The notes: generated by a model not told the origin, from the letters alone. A DNA stretch of 64,000 nucleotides from Ecdyonurus torrentis (GCA_949318235.1 OX439136.1:15347890-15411889); one strand, 5' to 3'. Positions 25,640 to 35,046 are shown, counted from the first letter of the stretch. A program made the numbers and translations.

Positions 25640-25661
25640 TTTTCGGCGCTGGCGCCGAAAA
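25640..25661. repeat. 10 bp-stem hairpin TTTTCGGCGC (unit 1)
   Basis: TTTTCGGCGC-TG-GCGCCGAAAA, identical in unit 2 at 29440-29461. It marks the change from the CG-dense left part to a more A/T-rich segment. Confidence 0.9.
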
Positions 25662-25779
25662 TTTTGGCGCTACAAAAAAAAAAAAAAATTTAAATGTGCA
25701 AAATTAAATTCCCTACAAAATGTATATATTGGATTTTTGATTACGGTTCATAGTTAGCGCTCAAACGTATTACCAACTT

Positions 25780-26500
25780 TTTGTACGGAGGCCAAAATTG
25801 AAAAAAACAACTTTTTCTCGGCTTATGGGATTTAACATGGGAAAAAACATTTTTTTCGAAGAAAAAAATGCCGCACACCGTTTCGGGTCGATTTTTACCC
25901 GAACTAAACGAATCCGAAGCCAGATTGTCAAAAAAGTCAAAATTCGAAAAGTTATTCAAATTTGAAATTTTTTTGAAAATCTCAAAAGTCGGATTAAGTT
26001 TTAAAACTCAAAAAAAAAACCGAAAAAATTCATTTTGAGTTGAGAATTAGTTATAAAATTTTGTTTTGCGTCGAAAATGTGGTATGAAGTTTTTCGCTCC
26101 GACGCTTAGTTACGGAGATAAATCGATTTTACGGAGGCAATGAAAAGTGAAAAATTTATTTTTTCTCAAAAAAAATGATATTTTTTTATAACTTTTAAAC
26201 CAATAGAGATAGAGCTTAATTTTAACATTTGCCTTATGGGGACCTCCGGTCCCTATAAGGTCTCCCAAATGAACTTTTTCCGTAAAACCGAATGGCGCAA
26301 ACGGCTCATTCCTACCTCCCATAGGAAAAAAGTTACGGAGGGGGTGAAATTACGGAATTTGCGGAGCCGGGCTTACGGAGGCGGACTTTTTGGAATGTAC
26401 AAGTAACACACATGGTCTGGTCGGAAATTTTATGCCAATTCGAATGGTGTCCGTAAAATTTCCGTAACTCCTATAGTTACGGAGAAATTTACGTTTTGGT
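25780..26500. other. TTACGGAG-box region of unit 1
   Basis: TTACGGAG or close variants recur near 26109, 26132, 26334, 26371 and 26475, with TACGGAGG near 25784. One pair faces inward as TCCGTAACT / AGTTACGGA (26461-26483), a 9 bp stem. A 13 bp stem with one mismatch, CCTTATGGGGACC with a TCC loop, lies at 26232-26260. Role unknown; the same arrangement is in unit 2. Confidence 0.75.
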
Positions 26501-26727
26501 GTAGGAAAACGTGATTTTTTCGTGTCTAACACACAATACATATAAAAACCAATGCTAACGTATGTTTGACACAGTTTTCGGGCTTTTTAAGGAATTCTCG
26601 ATGCTTACTCGCGCTTTTCGATTTACTCCGACATTCTTACATAGATATGGGACTATTTCAAAGAAAGTGGCCCCATTTGGAATACGACCCAAAAAATGGT
26701 GCCCATTTACTTATATAGCTTGACATC

Positions 26728-26740
26728 GCGGCGAAGCCGC
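26728..26740. repeat. GCGGC-GAA-GCCGC hairpin (unit 1)
   Basis: Perfect 5 bp stem with GAA triloop, conserved in unit 2 at 30530-30542. Confidence 0.9.
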
Positions 26741-26800
26741 ACAATTTTAAAGAAATCTTTTTTACTAACTCACACCAACTTCTCAATTTGGCCCCGCAGG

Positions 26801-27305
26801 GCTGGGTGGTCAGTATATATATGTATACAGTGGTGTTTCATGAACTCACCGTCCCCATAGCCTCGCAGAGGTGCGTACCCCACGTTTTGCCTACACTCCC
26901 CCTCTACTCTTCAATTTTTGCCCCGCAGGGCCGGGTGTTCAGTATATAAAATATTTTAGTGGTGTTTCATGATAACACCGTCCCCATAGCCTCGCAGAGG
27001 TGCGTACCCCACGTTTTGCCAACACTCCCCCTCTACTCTTCAATTTTTGCCCCGCAGGGCCGGGTGATCAGTATATACAATATTTATGTGGTTTTCATGA
27101 TAACACCGTCCCCATAGCCTCGCAGAGGTGCGTACCCCACGTTTTGCCTACACTCCCCCTCTACTCTTCAATTTTTGCCCCGCAGGGCTGGGTGATCAGT
27201 ACAAACAATATTTTAGTGGTGTTTCATGACAACACCGGTTGCTATGCCTCGCAGAGGTGCGTACCCCACGTTTTGCCTACACTCCCCCTCTACTCTTCAA
27301 TTTTT
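26801..27305 (+). repeat. Four-copy 128-129 bp tandem array (unit 1)
   Basis: The word CCTCGCAGAGG starts at 26861, 26990, 27118 and 27247 (spacing 129, 128, 129). Each copy also has GCCCCGCAGGGC, ccctctactcttcaattttt and cgtaccccacgttttgcc. The first copy is about 10 bp shorter between its two hairpins. The fourth ends by exchanging the GCCCCGCAGGG hairpin for GCGAAGC. The copies run in register with unit 2 at a constant 3802 bp offset, so the array predates the duplication. Confidence 0.95.
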
Positions 27306-27329
27306 GCGAAGCACCGTTGTGTTCCAGAG

Positions 27330-27477
27330 TAACCTAAAAGTGCGCGAAGCGCAAAAAGTTTTCTTGTGCAAAGCAATATTGAGTTCTGAAGTAACACCCA
27401 AGTGCGCGAAGCGCAAAAAGTTTTCTTGTGCTAAGCAATATTAAGTTTTCAAGTAACACCCAAGTGCGCGAAGCGCA
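27330..27477 (+). repeat. 62 bp tandem array, three copies (unit 1)
   Basis: Starts at 27330, 27392 and 27454. Each has taac, then the hairpin GCGC-GAA-GCGC; the first two continue through aaaaagttttcttgtgc, a TGC-loop-GCA mini-hairpin and aagcaatatt. Unit 2 has two copies. Confidence 0.95.
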
Positions 27478-27500
27478 GAATCATGTTTTTATTATTTTAA

Positions 27501-27905
27501 CTCGCCGAACGAATTAACTGCCAATAAAAGTGTTACCGCTCGCCGATCTCGCACTCGCACGATCTCGCGAAGCGAGCATGTATATATACAGGTGATCGCT
27601 GGCCGATGGGTATAAAACCGAGCGAAGCGAGGTGTCACTACGAACATCGTGCTAAGCATTTTTGGGATTTGTAGTAACACCCAAGTGCGCGAAGCGCAAA
27701 ATAACACTTACACTACTTTAGCTCGCCGAAATAATTAACCGCCAATTAAAGTGTAACCGCTCGCCGATCTCGCACTCGCACGATCTCGCGAAGCGAGCAT
27801 GTATATATACAGGTGATCGCTGGCCGATGGGTATAAAACTGAGCGAAGCGATGTTACATTTTTAATCTTTGTAACATATGTTTGAGCACATCATGCTGCC
27901 GAGCG
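27501..27905 (+). repeat. 221 bp tandem repeat, two copies (unit 1)
   Basis: Copies start with ctcgccga at 27501 and 27722. Each contains ctcgcactcgcacgat, the perfect hairpin CTCGC-GAA-GCGAG (27564-27576 and 27785-27797), catgtatatatacaggtgat, gggtataaaa and gagcgaagcga. The first also carries a GCGC-GAA-GCGC hairpin at 27687-27697. Unit 2 has three copies. Confidence 0.95.
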
Positions 27906-28200
27906 AAGCGAGGTATCTTAATTTATTTAAATAAAGCATTATTGGGACATGGTTTAATGTTTTTGAATGCCAACTAAACTTTTACTTTTCCTTGCGTCGT
28001 GCCCCCTTTTTTTTAAATATAAAGCGTTCTATCAGAGTACGGAAATACTTTGCGGGGTGAAATAAGTTTTTTGAGCTTAACTAATATCATTTCATGCCCT
28101 AATAAAGTTTCCGTTCCTGATCGACTCAAACCTTTGCCAGTGACGCGTGTTGCCTTTTTTTATTTTATTTGCACACTAAAAACCTTTGCTATTGATCCGT
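27906..28200. other. Spacer in unit 1 between the 221 bp array and closing hairpins
   Basis: Less GC-rich stretch conserved with unit 2 (for example aatttatttaaataaagcat, gttctatcagagtacggaaa). No open frame or hairpin of note. Confidence 0.6.
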
Positions 28201-28234
28201 GCTCTTCTGATCCGCGGCCGGGCCTGTTCTCTCC

Positions 28235-28285
28235 CCGCCTACGGCGGATCCTCTCGCGATCCCCCGGGGCGGCTTTAGCCGCCCC
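28235..28285. repeat. Pair of GC hairpins near the end of unit 1
   Basis: CCGCC-TAC-GGCGG (28235-28247), then GGGGCGGC-TTTA-GCCGCCCC (28266-28285), separated by tcctctcgcgatccccc. Both are intact in unit 2. Confidence 0.95.
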
Positions 28286-28550
28286 CTGCGTCTCTTCCCA
28301 CCTAAACTTAAACCCTTCGACCTTCGTGCGTGACTTTTTAAGGGCACATTTTTTTTTCTACTTTTTTGAATGAAACATGAAATTTTGACTCATGACTGAC
28401 TTTTTTCACGATCTTAATTTTTTTCTCTTTCATTTTTTCACCAAAATTTTTCTAATTTTCAACCGTGCACTGCTACTGCGGATGGAAAAAAAAGTGTGAT
28501 GAAATAAAAATGAAAACGTTGATTGAGATGAAACAATGCACTGCGCTGCG

Positions 28551-28568
28551 CACCGCTTGGAAGCGGTG
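28551..28568. repeat. Closing hairpin of unit 1
   Basis: CACCGCTT-GG-AAGCGGTG, with GCGCAC and GTGCGC words around it. About 15 bp later unit 2 begins. The same hairpin closes unit 2 at 32514-32531, next to the return to AT-rich DNA. Confidence 0.9.
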
Positions 28569-28594
28569 GCGTGCGCTCCTAGTTGGCCAAGAAG

Positions 28595-28650
28595 AGGGGC
28601 GCCGCAGGCGCCCCCCCCCCCCTTAAGGGGGTGGCGCTTCGGCGCCCTTT
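28595..28650. repeat. Nested GC hairpins at the start of unit 2
   Basis: Same layout as 24794-24849: AGGGGCGCCGCAGGCGCC pairing imperfectly with GGCGCTTCGGCGCCCTTT around a C-run / G-run inner stem. The inner loop and C-run length differ from unit 1. Confidence 0.85.
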
Positions 28651-28713
28651 GATTGCCACGTGCGTGTCCTGAGTGACGAAAAAATGGGATGAAAATACAC
28701 ATTTCAAACTTAA

Positions 28714-28748
28714 GCGGGGCGCCAACGCCGCAGGCGTCGGCGCCCCGC
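28714..28748. repeat. 16 bp-stem hairpin with one mismatch (unit 2)
   Basis: Arm GCGGGGCGCCAACGCC, loop GCA. One A replaces the G of unit 1, giving an A-C mismatch while the loop is intact. Confidence 0.95.
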
Positions 28749-28821
28749 GCGGAAATTTTTGCCACGCGAGCTCAAACTAAATGTCTGTCGTTTCGTGAAA
28801 AAAAAGCGCCGAAAAGGCGCG

Positions 28822-28851
28822 TACTTTCGGAGCCGCAAGGCGCCGAAAGTA
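28822..28851. repeat. 13 bp-stem GCAA hairpin with one mismatch (unit 2)
   Basis: Arm TACTTTCGGAGCC; A replaces C of unit 1. Loop and right arm are unchanged. Confidence 0.95.
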
Positions 28852-29100
28852 CAAAACCAAATGGTACAAAACGATTTTTTGAAATTTTTGACGCCACGCA
28901 AAGTTGTCTAAATTTTTCGGCACGGATTTCCCCCCCAGAAACCGCCGAAAATCCGCGCGGAAAACCGAAAATTCGCCGAAACCGCGCGTTTTTTCCCGAT
29001 ATATTCGGATTTAAAATTTTTTTTTTGAAATCATTCCCGGGGCGTCAAAATAGAGTTTTGGACTCAAAAAAGTTTCGGACAACTTATTTTCGGCGCGGCG

Positions 29101-29225
29101 CCATTTTCGGTCCAGGTATACCCTGAACTGGAGCCCATTCGACCCTTAATAACTTTAGAACGGATAACGGCAGATATAACAAACCGGGTATACGAAGACG
29201 TCTTTTGACGAGCTCTACCAGGATC
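29101..29225. other. Best-conserved block of unit 2
   Basis: Counterpart of 25301-25425 with two substitutions in about 120 bp. Confidence 0.7.
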
Positions 29226-29439
29226 CGTTCGAAAATCCGGCGAAAATCCGGTTTTCAGGCAGTTATTTTGAAAAAACCGATTCCTTATGGGATTTATTAA
29301 CTAACGTTTTCCGGATTTGCGGAAAAACCGGTCCTGCGATTTTTGTGAAACTCTCAGGTTAAGGTTTTCTCACAACGGCGGATTTTTTTCCGGATTCGGT
29401 TTTTCAAAAAAAATCCGAAATTTTCGACACTTCATTACA

Positions 29440-30310
29440 TTTTCGGCGCTGGCGCCGAAAATTTTGACGCTACAAAAAAAATAAAAAAAGAAAAATGTGC
29501 CAAATTAAATTCCCTACAAAATGTATATATTGGATTTTTGATTACGGTTCATAGTTAGCGCTCAAACGTATTACCAACTTTTTGTACGGAGGCCAAAATT
29601 GAAAAAAAAAAACTTTTTCTCGGCTTATGGGATTTAACATGGAAAAAAATATTTTTTTCGAAGAAAAAAATGCTACACACCCTTTCGGGTCGATTTTTAC
29701 CTGATCTAAACGAATCCGAAGCTAGATTGCCGAAAAAATCAAAATTCAAAAAGTTATTCGAATTCGAAATTTTTTTGAAATTCTCAAAAAACGGATTAAG
29801 TTTAAAAAGTCAAAAAAAAATCCGAAAAATTTATTTTAGAGTTAAGAATTAGTTATAAAATTTTGTTTTGCGTCGAAAATGTGGTATGAAGTTTTTCGCT
29901 CCGACGCTTAGTTACGGAGATAAAACGATTTTACGGAGGCAATGAAAAGTGAAAAAATTATTTTTTCTCAAAAAAGTTGATATTTTTTAATAACTTTAAA
30001 GCCAGTAGAGATACGGCTTAATTTTAACATTTGCCTTATGGGGACCTCCGGTCCCTATAAGGTCTCCCAAGTGAACTTTTTCCGTAAAACCGAATGGCGC
30101 AAACGGCTCATTCCTACCACCCATAGGAAAAAAGTTACGGAGGGGGTGAAATTACGGAATTTGCGGAGCCGGGCTTACGGAGGCGGACTTTTCGGAATGT
30201 ACAAGTAACACACATGGTCTGGTTGGAAATTTTATGCCGATTCGAATGGTGTCCGTAAAATTTCCGTAACTTCTATAGTTACGGAGAAATTTACATTTTA
30301 GCGTAGGAAA
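29440..30310. other. TTTTCGGCGC hairpin and TTACGGAG-box region of unit 2
   Basis: Contains the hairpin at 29440-29461, TTACGGAG boxes in the same positions relative to unit 1, and the CCTTATGGGGACC stem at 30034-30062. Confidence 0.75.
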
Positions 30311-30529
30311 ACGTGGTTTTTTCGTGTCTAACACACAATACATATAAAAACCAATGCTAACGTATGTTTGACACAGTTTTCGGGCTTTTTTAGGAATTAT
30401 CGATGCTTACTCGCGCTTTTCGATTTACTCCGACATTCTTATATAGATATGGGACTATTTCATAGAAAGTGGCCCCATTTGGAATACGACCCAAAAAATG
30501 GTGCCCATTTACTTATATAGCTTGACATC

Positions 30530-30542
30530 GCGGCGAAGCCGC
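30530..30542. repeat. GCGGC-GAA-GCCGC hairpin (unit 2)
   Basis: Identical to 26728-26740. Confidence 0.9.
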
Positions 30543-30592
30543 ACTTTTTTAAAGAAATCTTTTTTACTAACTCACACCAACTTCTCAATTTG

Positions 30593-31107
30593 GCCCCGCA
30601 GGGCTGGGTGGTCAGTATATATATGGATACAGTGGTGTTACATGAACTCACCGTCCCCATAGCCTCGCAGAGGTGCGTACCCCACGTTTTGCCTACACTC
30701 CCCCTCTACTCTTCAATTTTTGCCCCGCAGGGCCGGGTGTTCAGTATATACAATATTTTAGTGGTGTTTCATGATAACACCGTCCCCAATGCCTCGCAGA
30801 GGTGCGTACCCCACGTTTTGCCTATACTCCCCCTCTACTCTTCAATTTTTGCCCCGCAGGGCCGGGTGATCAGTATATACAATATTTATGTGGTTTTCAT
30901 GATAACACCGTCCCAAATGCCTCGCAGAGGTGCGTACCCCACGTTTTGCATACACTCCCCCTCTACTCTTTAATTTTTGCCCCGCAGGGCTGGGTGATCA
31001 GTACAAACAATATTTTAGTGGTGTTTCATGACAACACCGGTTGCTATGCCTCGCAGAGGTGCGTACCCCACGCTTTGCCCACCCTCCCCCACCATCCTGC
31101 AATTTTT
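30593..31107 (+). repeat. Four-copy 128-129 bp tandem array (unit 2)
   Basis: CCTCGCAGAGG at 30663, 30792, 30920 and 31049, each exactly 3802 bp from its unit 1 partner. The pattern of 129/128/129 spacing is preserved. The fourth copy has accumulated changes at its right end (caccctcccccaccatcctg). Confidence 0.95.
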
Positions 31108-31131
31108 GCGAAGCACCGTCGTGTTCCAGAG

Positions 31132-31217
31132 TAACCTTAAAGTGCGCGAAGCGCAAAAAGTCTTCTTGTGCTAAGCAATATTGAGTTCTGAAGTAACACC
31201 CAAGTGCGCGAAGCGCA
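31132..31217 (+). repeat. 62 bp array, two copies (unit 2)
   Basis: Starts at 31132 and 31194, one copy fewer than unit 1. Confidence 0.95.
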
Positions 31218-31240
31218 GAATCATATTTCCATTATTTTAA

Positions 31241-31875
31241 CTCGCCGAACGAATTAACTGCCAATAAAAGTGTTACCGCTCGCCGATCTCGCACTCGCAC
31301 GATCTCGCGAAGCGAGCATGTATATATACAGGTGATCGCTGGCCGATGGGTATAAAACCGAGCGAAAGCGAGGTGTCATTTTTAACATCGTGCTAAGCAT
31401 TTTTGGGATTTGTAGTAACACTAAAGTGCGCGAAGCGCAGAATAACACTAACACTACTTTAGCTCGCCGAAAAAACTAACCGTCAATAAAAGTGTTACCG
31501 CTCGCCGATCTCGCACTCGCACGATCTCGCGAAGCGAGCATGTATATATACAGGTGATCGCTGGCCGATGGGTATAAAACCGAGCGAAGCGAGATTTCAC
31601 TTTCAACATCGTGCTTAGCTTTGTTCAGATTTGTAGTAACACCCAAGTGCGCGAAGCGCAAAATAACACTAACACTACTTTAGCTCGCCGAAATAACTAA
31701 CCGCCAATAAATGTGTTACCGCTCGCCGATCTCGCACTCGCACGATCTCGCGAAGCGAGCATGTATATATACAGGTGATCGCTGGCCGATGGGTATAAAA
31801 CCGAGCAAAGCGAGGTTACATTTTTAATCTTTTTAACCTATATTTGAGCACTTCATGCTTCCGAGCGAAGCGAGG
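31241..31875 (+). repeat. 221 bp array, three copies (unit 2)
   Basis: Starts at 31241, 31463 and 31684. All three keep the CTCGC-GAA-GCGAG hairpin. GCGC-GAA-GCGC follows in the first two (31428-31438 and 31649-31659). One copy has a one-base insertion in its gagcgaagcgag word (gagcgaaagcgag near 31370). Confidence 0.95.
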
Positions 31876-32198
31876 TATCTTAATTTATTTAAATAAAGCA
31901 TTATTGTAACATGATTTATTATTGTTGGATGCCAACTAAACTTTTACTTTTTTCTTGCGTCGTGCCCCTTTTTTTTTTTAAATATTAATCGTTCTATCAG
32001 AGTACGGAAATACTTTGCGGGGTGAAAAATAGTTTTTTGAGCTTAACTTATATCATTTCATGCCCTAATAAAGTTTACGTTCCTTATCGACTCTAACCTT
32101 TGCCAGTGACGCGTGTTGCCAATTTTTTTTATTTACACACTTAAAACCTTTGCTATTGAACCGTGCTCTTCTGATCTGCGGCCGGGCAAGTTCTCTCC
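31876..32198. other. Spacer in unit 2 before the closing hairpins
   Basis: Counterpart of 27906-28200; contains ataaagcattattgtaac and gttctatcagagtacggaaa. No gene seen. Confidence 0.6.
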
Positions 32199-32249
32199 CC
32201 GCCTACGGCGGATCCTCTCGCGATCCCCCGGGGCGGCTTTAGCCGCCCC
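32199..32249. repeat. Pair of GC hairpins near the end of unit 2
   Basis: CCGCC-TAC-GGCGG (32199-32211) and GGGGCGGC-TTTA-GCCGCCCC (32230-32249), both perfect as in unit 1. Confidence 0.95.
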
Positions 32250-32513
32250 CGGCGTCACTTCCCTACTAAACTTAAACCCTTCGACCTTCGTACGTGACTT
32301 TTTGAGGGCACTTTTATTTTTATTTTTTGAATGAAAAATGAACTTTTGACTCATGACTGACTTTTCTCACGATCTTATTTTTTTTTTCTGTTTCATTTTT
32401 TCACCAAAACTATTTTACTTTCATGCCATGCACTGCCACTGCGGATGAAAAAAAAAGTGTGATGAAATAAAAACGTCAACGTTGTTTGAGACGGAAAAAT
32501 GCACTGCCCTGCG

Positions 32514-32531
32514 CACCGCTTGGAAGCGGTG
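32514..32531. repeat. Closing hairpin of unit 2
   Basis: CACCGCTT-GG-AAGCGGTG; the block ends 15 bp later at cctagt. Confidence 0.9.
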
Positions 32532-32546
32532 GCGTGCGCTCCTAGT

Positions 32547-33262
32547 AATTATTATAAGTATTGGAAATTTTATCTTAAAAATTCTATAGTAAAAATCGAC
32601 TTTTAAATTTCAAAAAATATAGTAAATAATATATTACATCCGCCTAATACAAAGATCTACTTTTACTTCTAATAATACTTTTACTATGATATTTTGCAGT
32701 TAGAGTATCCTATTGCATGAATAAAATACTTTCTGTGCTAAAATGTAAGGTGTACACTGTATGTAAACCTTGGCTAAAATGTATGTATGTATAGTAAAGG
32801 ACTGCATTATATTACATGCGCTTATTTCCTATATACACTAAGAGGTTTACCACATGAACATGATACACATAATATAAATTTTCTAATTAAATGCAAGGAA
32901 GAGTAATGTATTATATAGAAGGCTCCTTTCTTTAATTTGCAATTTACATCGTTTTTACAGCTATAGCAATCAGTATTAAAAAAAAAAAAAAAATGTACTT
33001 TTTTTCTCCCTCATATAGCTTGTACTACGATGAACTCTGTATACAAGTTAAAGGGCATCACACAAGCAATACTTTAAATTATATAAATATTAAATTTTAG
33101 GACTTTATATACTTAATTTTAATATCAATAACAAATAATTTTCGTCTGTAATTTAATGGTATAGCCTACTCTGAAATTTGTATTAATGGTATATAACTGT
33201 AATACAATATATAAGCGTTGTTAAATTGAAACCAGATTTGATTACAATTGAAGATGGATATC
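32547..33262. other. AT-rich sequence right of the GC-rich block, no gene seen
   Basis: Composition returns to AT-rich at once. It begins with aattattataag; AATT is also the tetranucleotide at the outer left edge (24781-24784). Confidence 0.5.
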
Positions 33263-33608
33263 TTACAACCATAGACCACATAAAACAACACGTGCTTTTT
33301 AATAAATAAACACGAAATGGGATCTTCAAAACTGATGACAATTTTTAGCAGAATGTTAATGTAGCCCCACGAGAGAGCGTGAAAATACTGTAAATTATGC
33401 AATTTGGGTGAAAATTCATGTTCATGACGTCAAAAACATGCAAAAATTAGTAAGAAAAAGTTGTGCGGGTTGCATAAATCGAAATTTCTGATCACTGCTA
33501 CGGGGCTACTGTTGGGTTTTGAGACAAACTAATGTTATTTATGTAAATCCCAGTAAGTTTTTGTGTGATATAAATGCTTATGTTTTTCTCTATGGTCTAT
33601 TCCTTTAA
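33263..33608 (+). mobile_element. Family 4 MITE
   Basis: 346 bp. Left end TTACAACCATAGACCACA (TTAA has become TTAC); right end reversed TTAAAGGAATAGACCATAG. Aligns with 56051-56395 along its length, including gagagagcgtgaaaatact, the TGACGTCA-centred palindrome (33417-33440) and ctgctacggggctactgttg. Confidence 0.85.
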
Positions 33609-33971
33609 ATCTTCCGCATCGTCTCCTTATATAAGATGAAAATTCAATAAAACATCACAACAATTTTGATGTCATTGGCAATGTCAGACCAATGTCATAC
33701 AAACTGCAAGCTAATATGTCATCTTTTTTTGTCCAAGTGTGCAAGAGATGTAAGGCCTTCATATAAGTGCATGTATACGTCACTATCATTTTAAATTCTC
33801 TTTGTTTGCAACTTCTCACACAATTTTATTAATTTCTTTGAGGTATATTTACACTACAGTGCTATTATAGCCTTTATCCATGGTCAAGAAATTTAAACTT
33901 CTGAAGTATTTATATATACGCATTTAAATGTTAATTGTTATATTATACTCGCCGTGTACTTATTATTGTGA

Positions 33972-34018
<47 letters not shown>

Positions 34019-35006
34019 TTACTGTGACGTAAGCAAAAAGCAAAAGTATAAATTTTAAATTATTTAAAGAAAAAAAAATTAATATACATCAATTTAATAT
34101 AAAGGATTTATTATTATGATTATTATGGATTTTATTACAATGAACTCTTCTATAATATTATTTATATATTTTTTATTCAAATTACCGAGAGAGATCAGAC
34201 GTCGAATATGTGATAGACTTTTGTTATTAAATTTGATATCGTTGTTAAAGCTTTTATTGTGTCAGTTATAGTGATACAAATTTCATGTCACCATTGAATA
34301 TTGATAGAAGTGTTGAAATTAACATGGAACTTTATGAGATTAAAATTTTAAATCATGGAAAAAAAAAAAAAAAAAAAAAATTACGCATTAATTTTTACAC
34401 ATTTGTGTCCAATTGACGTGCCTATTATTATTATTATTTTAGCTGATGATTGTAAGTATTAATCCCTGAGCATAAGCAGAAATATGTATGTATATTTGTT
34501 TATTGTAGAGATTTTGAACCTTGAATACATGAATAATATTGGAATACAAATATATTCTTTTTTTTCCCCTCTCAACGAGAAGATGTTAAAAAAAATATTT
34601 TGTTCTCTACAAATTTGAAATCTTACAAGAATATAGTTTTGAACAGTTGTATTATAGTTGAAAACTTTATTTTATTTTTAAACGTGTGAAATTAGTTCAG
34701 AACACTTGCTTTATTAATTACAATAAATATCATTAGTATTAATTGTTATTAACAGCTTGGAAATTATTTTTGAAGACCTACTTCAAAAAGTTTTATTACA
34801 CTGCTATAAAATTTTAATAATCTTTAATTTATTTATTTGTTGTGTTAGTTTTTTTTAAGGACTTTGCTGTTCTGATTTTTTTTTACATAAAAAAAATAAT
34901 AGGAAATAATAAAAAAAAAAAATAAATAAAGGGAATAGGGCACCTAATAATATTAATTTAAAAATTGATGAAAATGCATTGTGTGGCATTGCAATAACAT
35001 TTTTGC

Positions 35007-35046
<40 letters not shown>

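Larger units (their letters stand above)
24783..28582 (+). repeat. Unit 1 of the GC-rich, hairpin-dense tandem duplication
   Basis: A 3.80 kb unit far richer in GC and CpG than its flanks. It aligns with unit 2 at an offset of 3799-3802 bp up to the 62 bp array and 3740 bp after it, because copy numbers of internal arrays differ. The order is: nested start hairpins, two long hairpins, conserved core, TTACGGAG-rich segment, 128-129 bp array, 62 bp array, 221 bp array, closing hairpins. No open frame is plausible as a gene. Nature unknown: organellar, plasmid, viral, or a new element type are all possible. Outer left edge good to a few bases. Confidence 0.95.
28583..32546 (+). repeat. Unit 2 of the GC-rich, hairpin-dense tandem duplication
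   Basis: 3.96 kb, direct orientation, same order of parts as unit 1. It is longer because it has three instead of two 221 bp repeats, partly offset by two instead of three 62 bp repeats. Hand-aligned samples differ by about 2 to 12 percent, so the duplication is not brand new or the units are not being homogenised. The right edge is the last base of cctagt before AT-rich host-like sequence. No plausible gene; open frames such as 28689-29126 are not maintained in unit 1. Confidence 0.95.

Noticed and set aside
26801..27305. rRNA or tRNA gene cluster suggested by GC-rich stems
   Set aside because: No conserved rRNA words or cloverleaf could be found; stems are simple local palindromes.
28689..29126. 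145-codon plus-strand frame at the start of unit 2
   Set aside because: Runs through two hairpins, and the matching region of unit 1 does not keep the frame.
24783..32546. CRISPR-like array of short hairpin repeats
   Set aside because: Repeats are 62, 128-129 and 221 bp with no unique spacers between short identical repeats, and there are no cas-like genes.
24783..32546. Integrated virus carrying coat or polymerase genes
   Set aside because: No frame of suitable length or with recognisable motifs on either strand; only structural resemblance of terminal hairpins remains.
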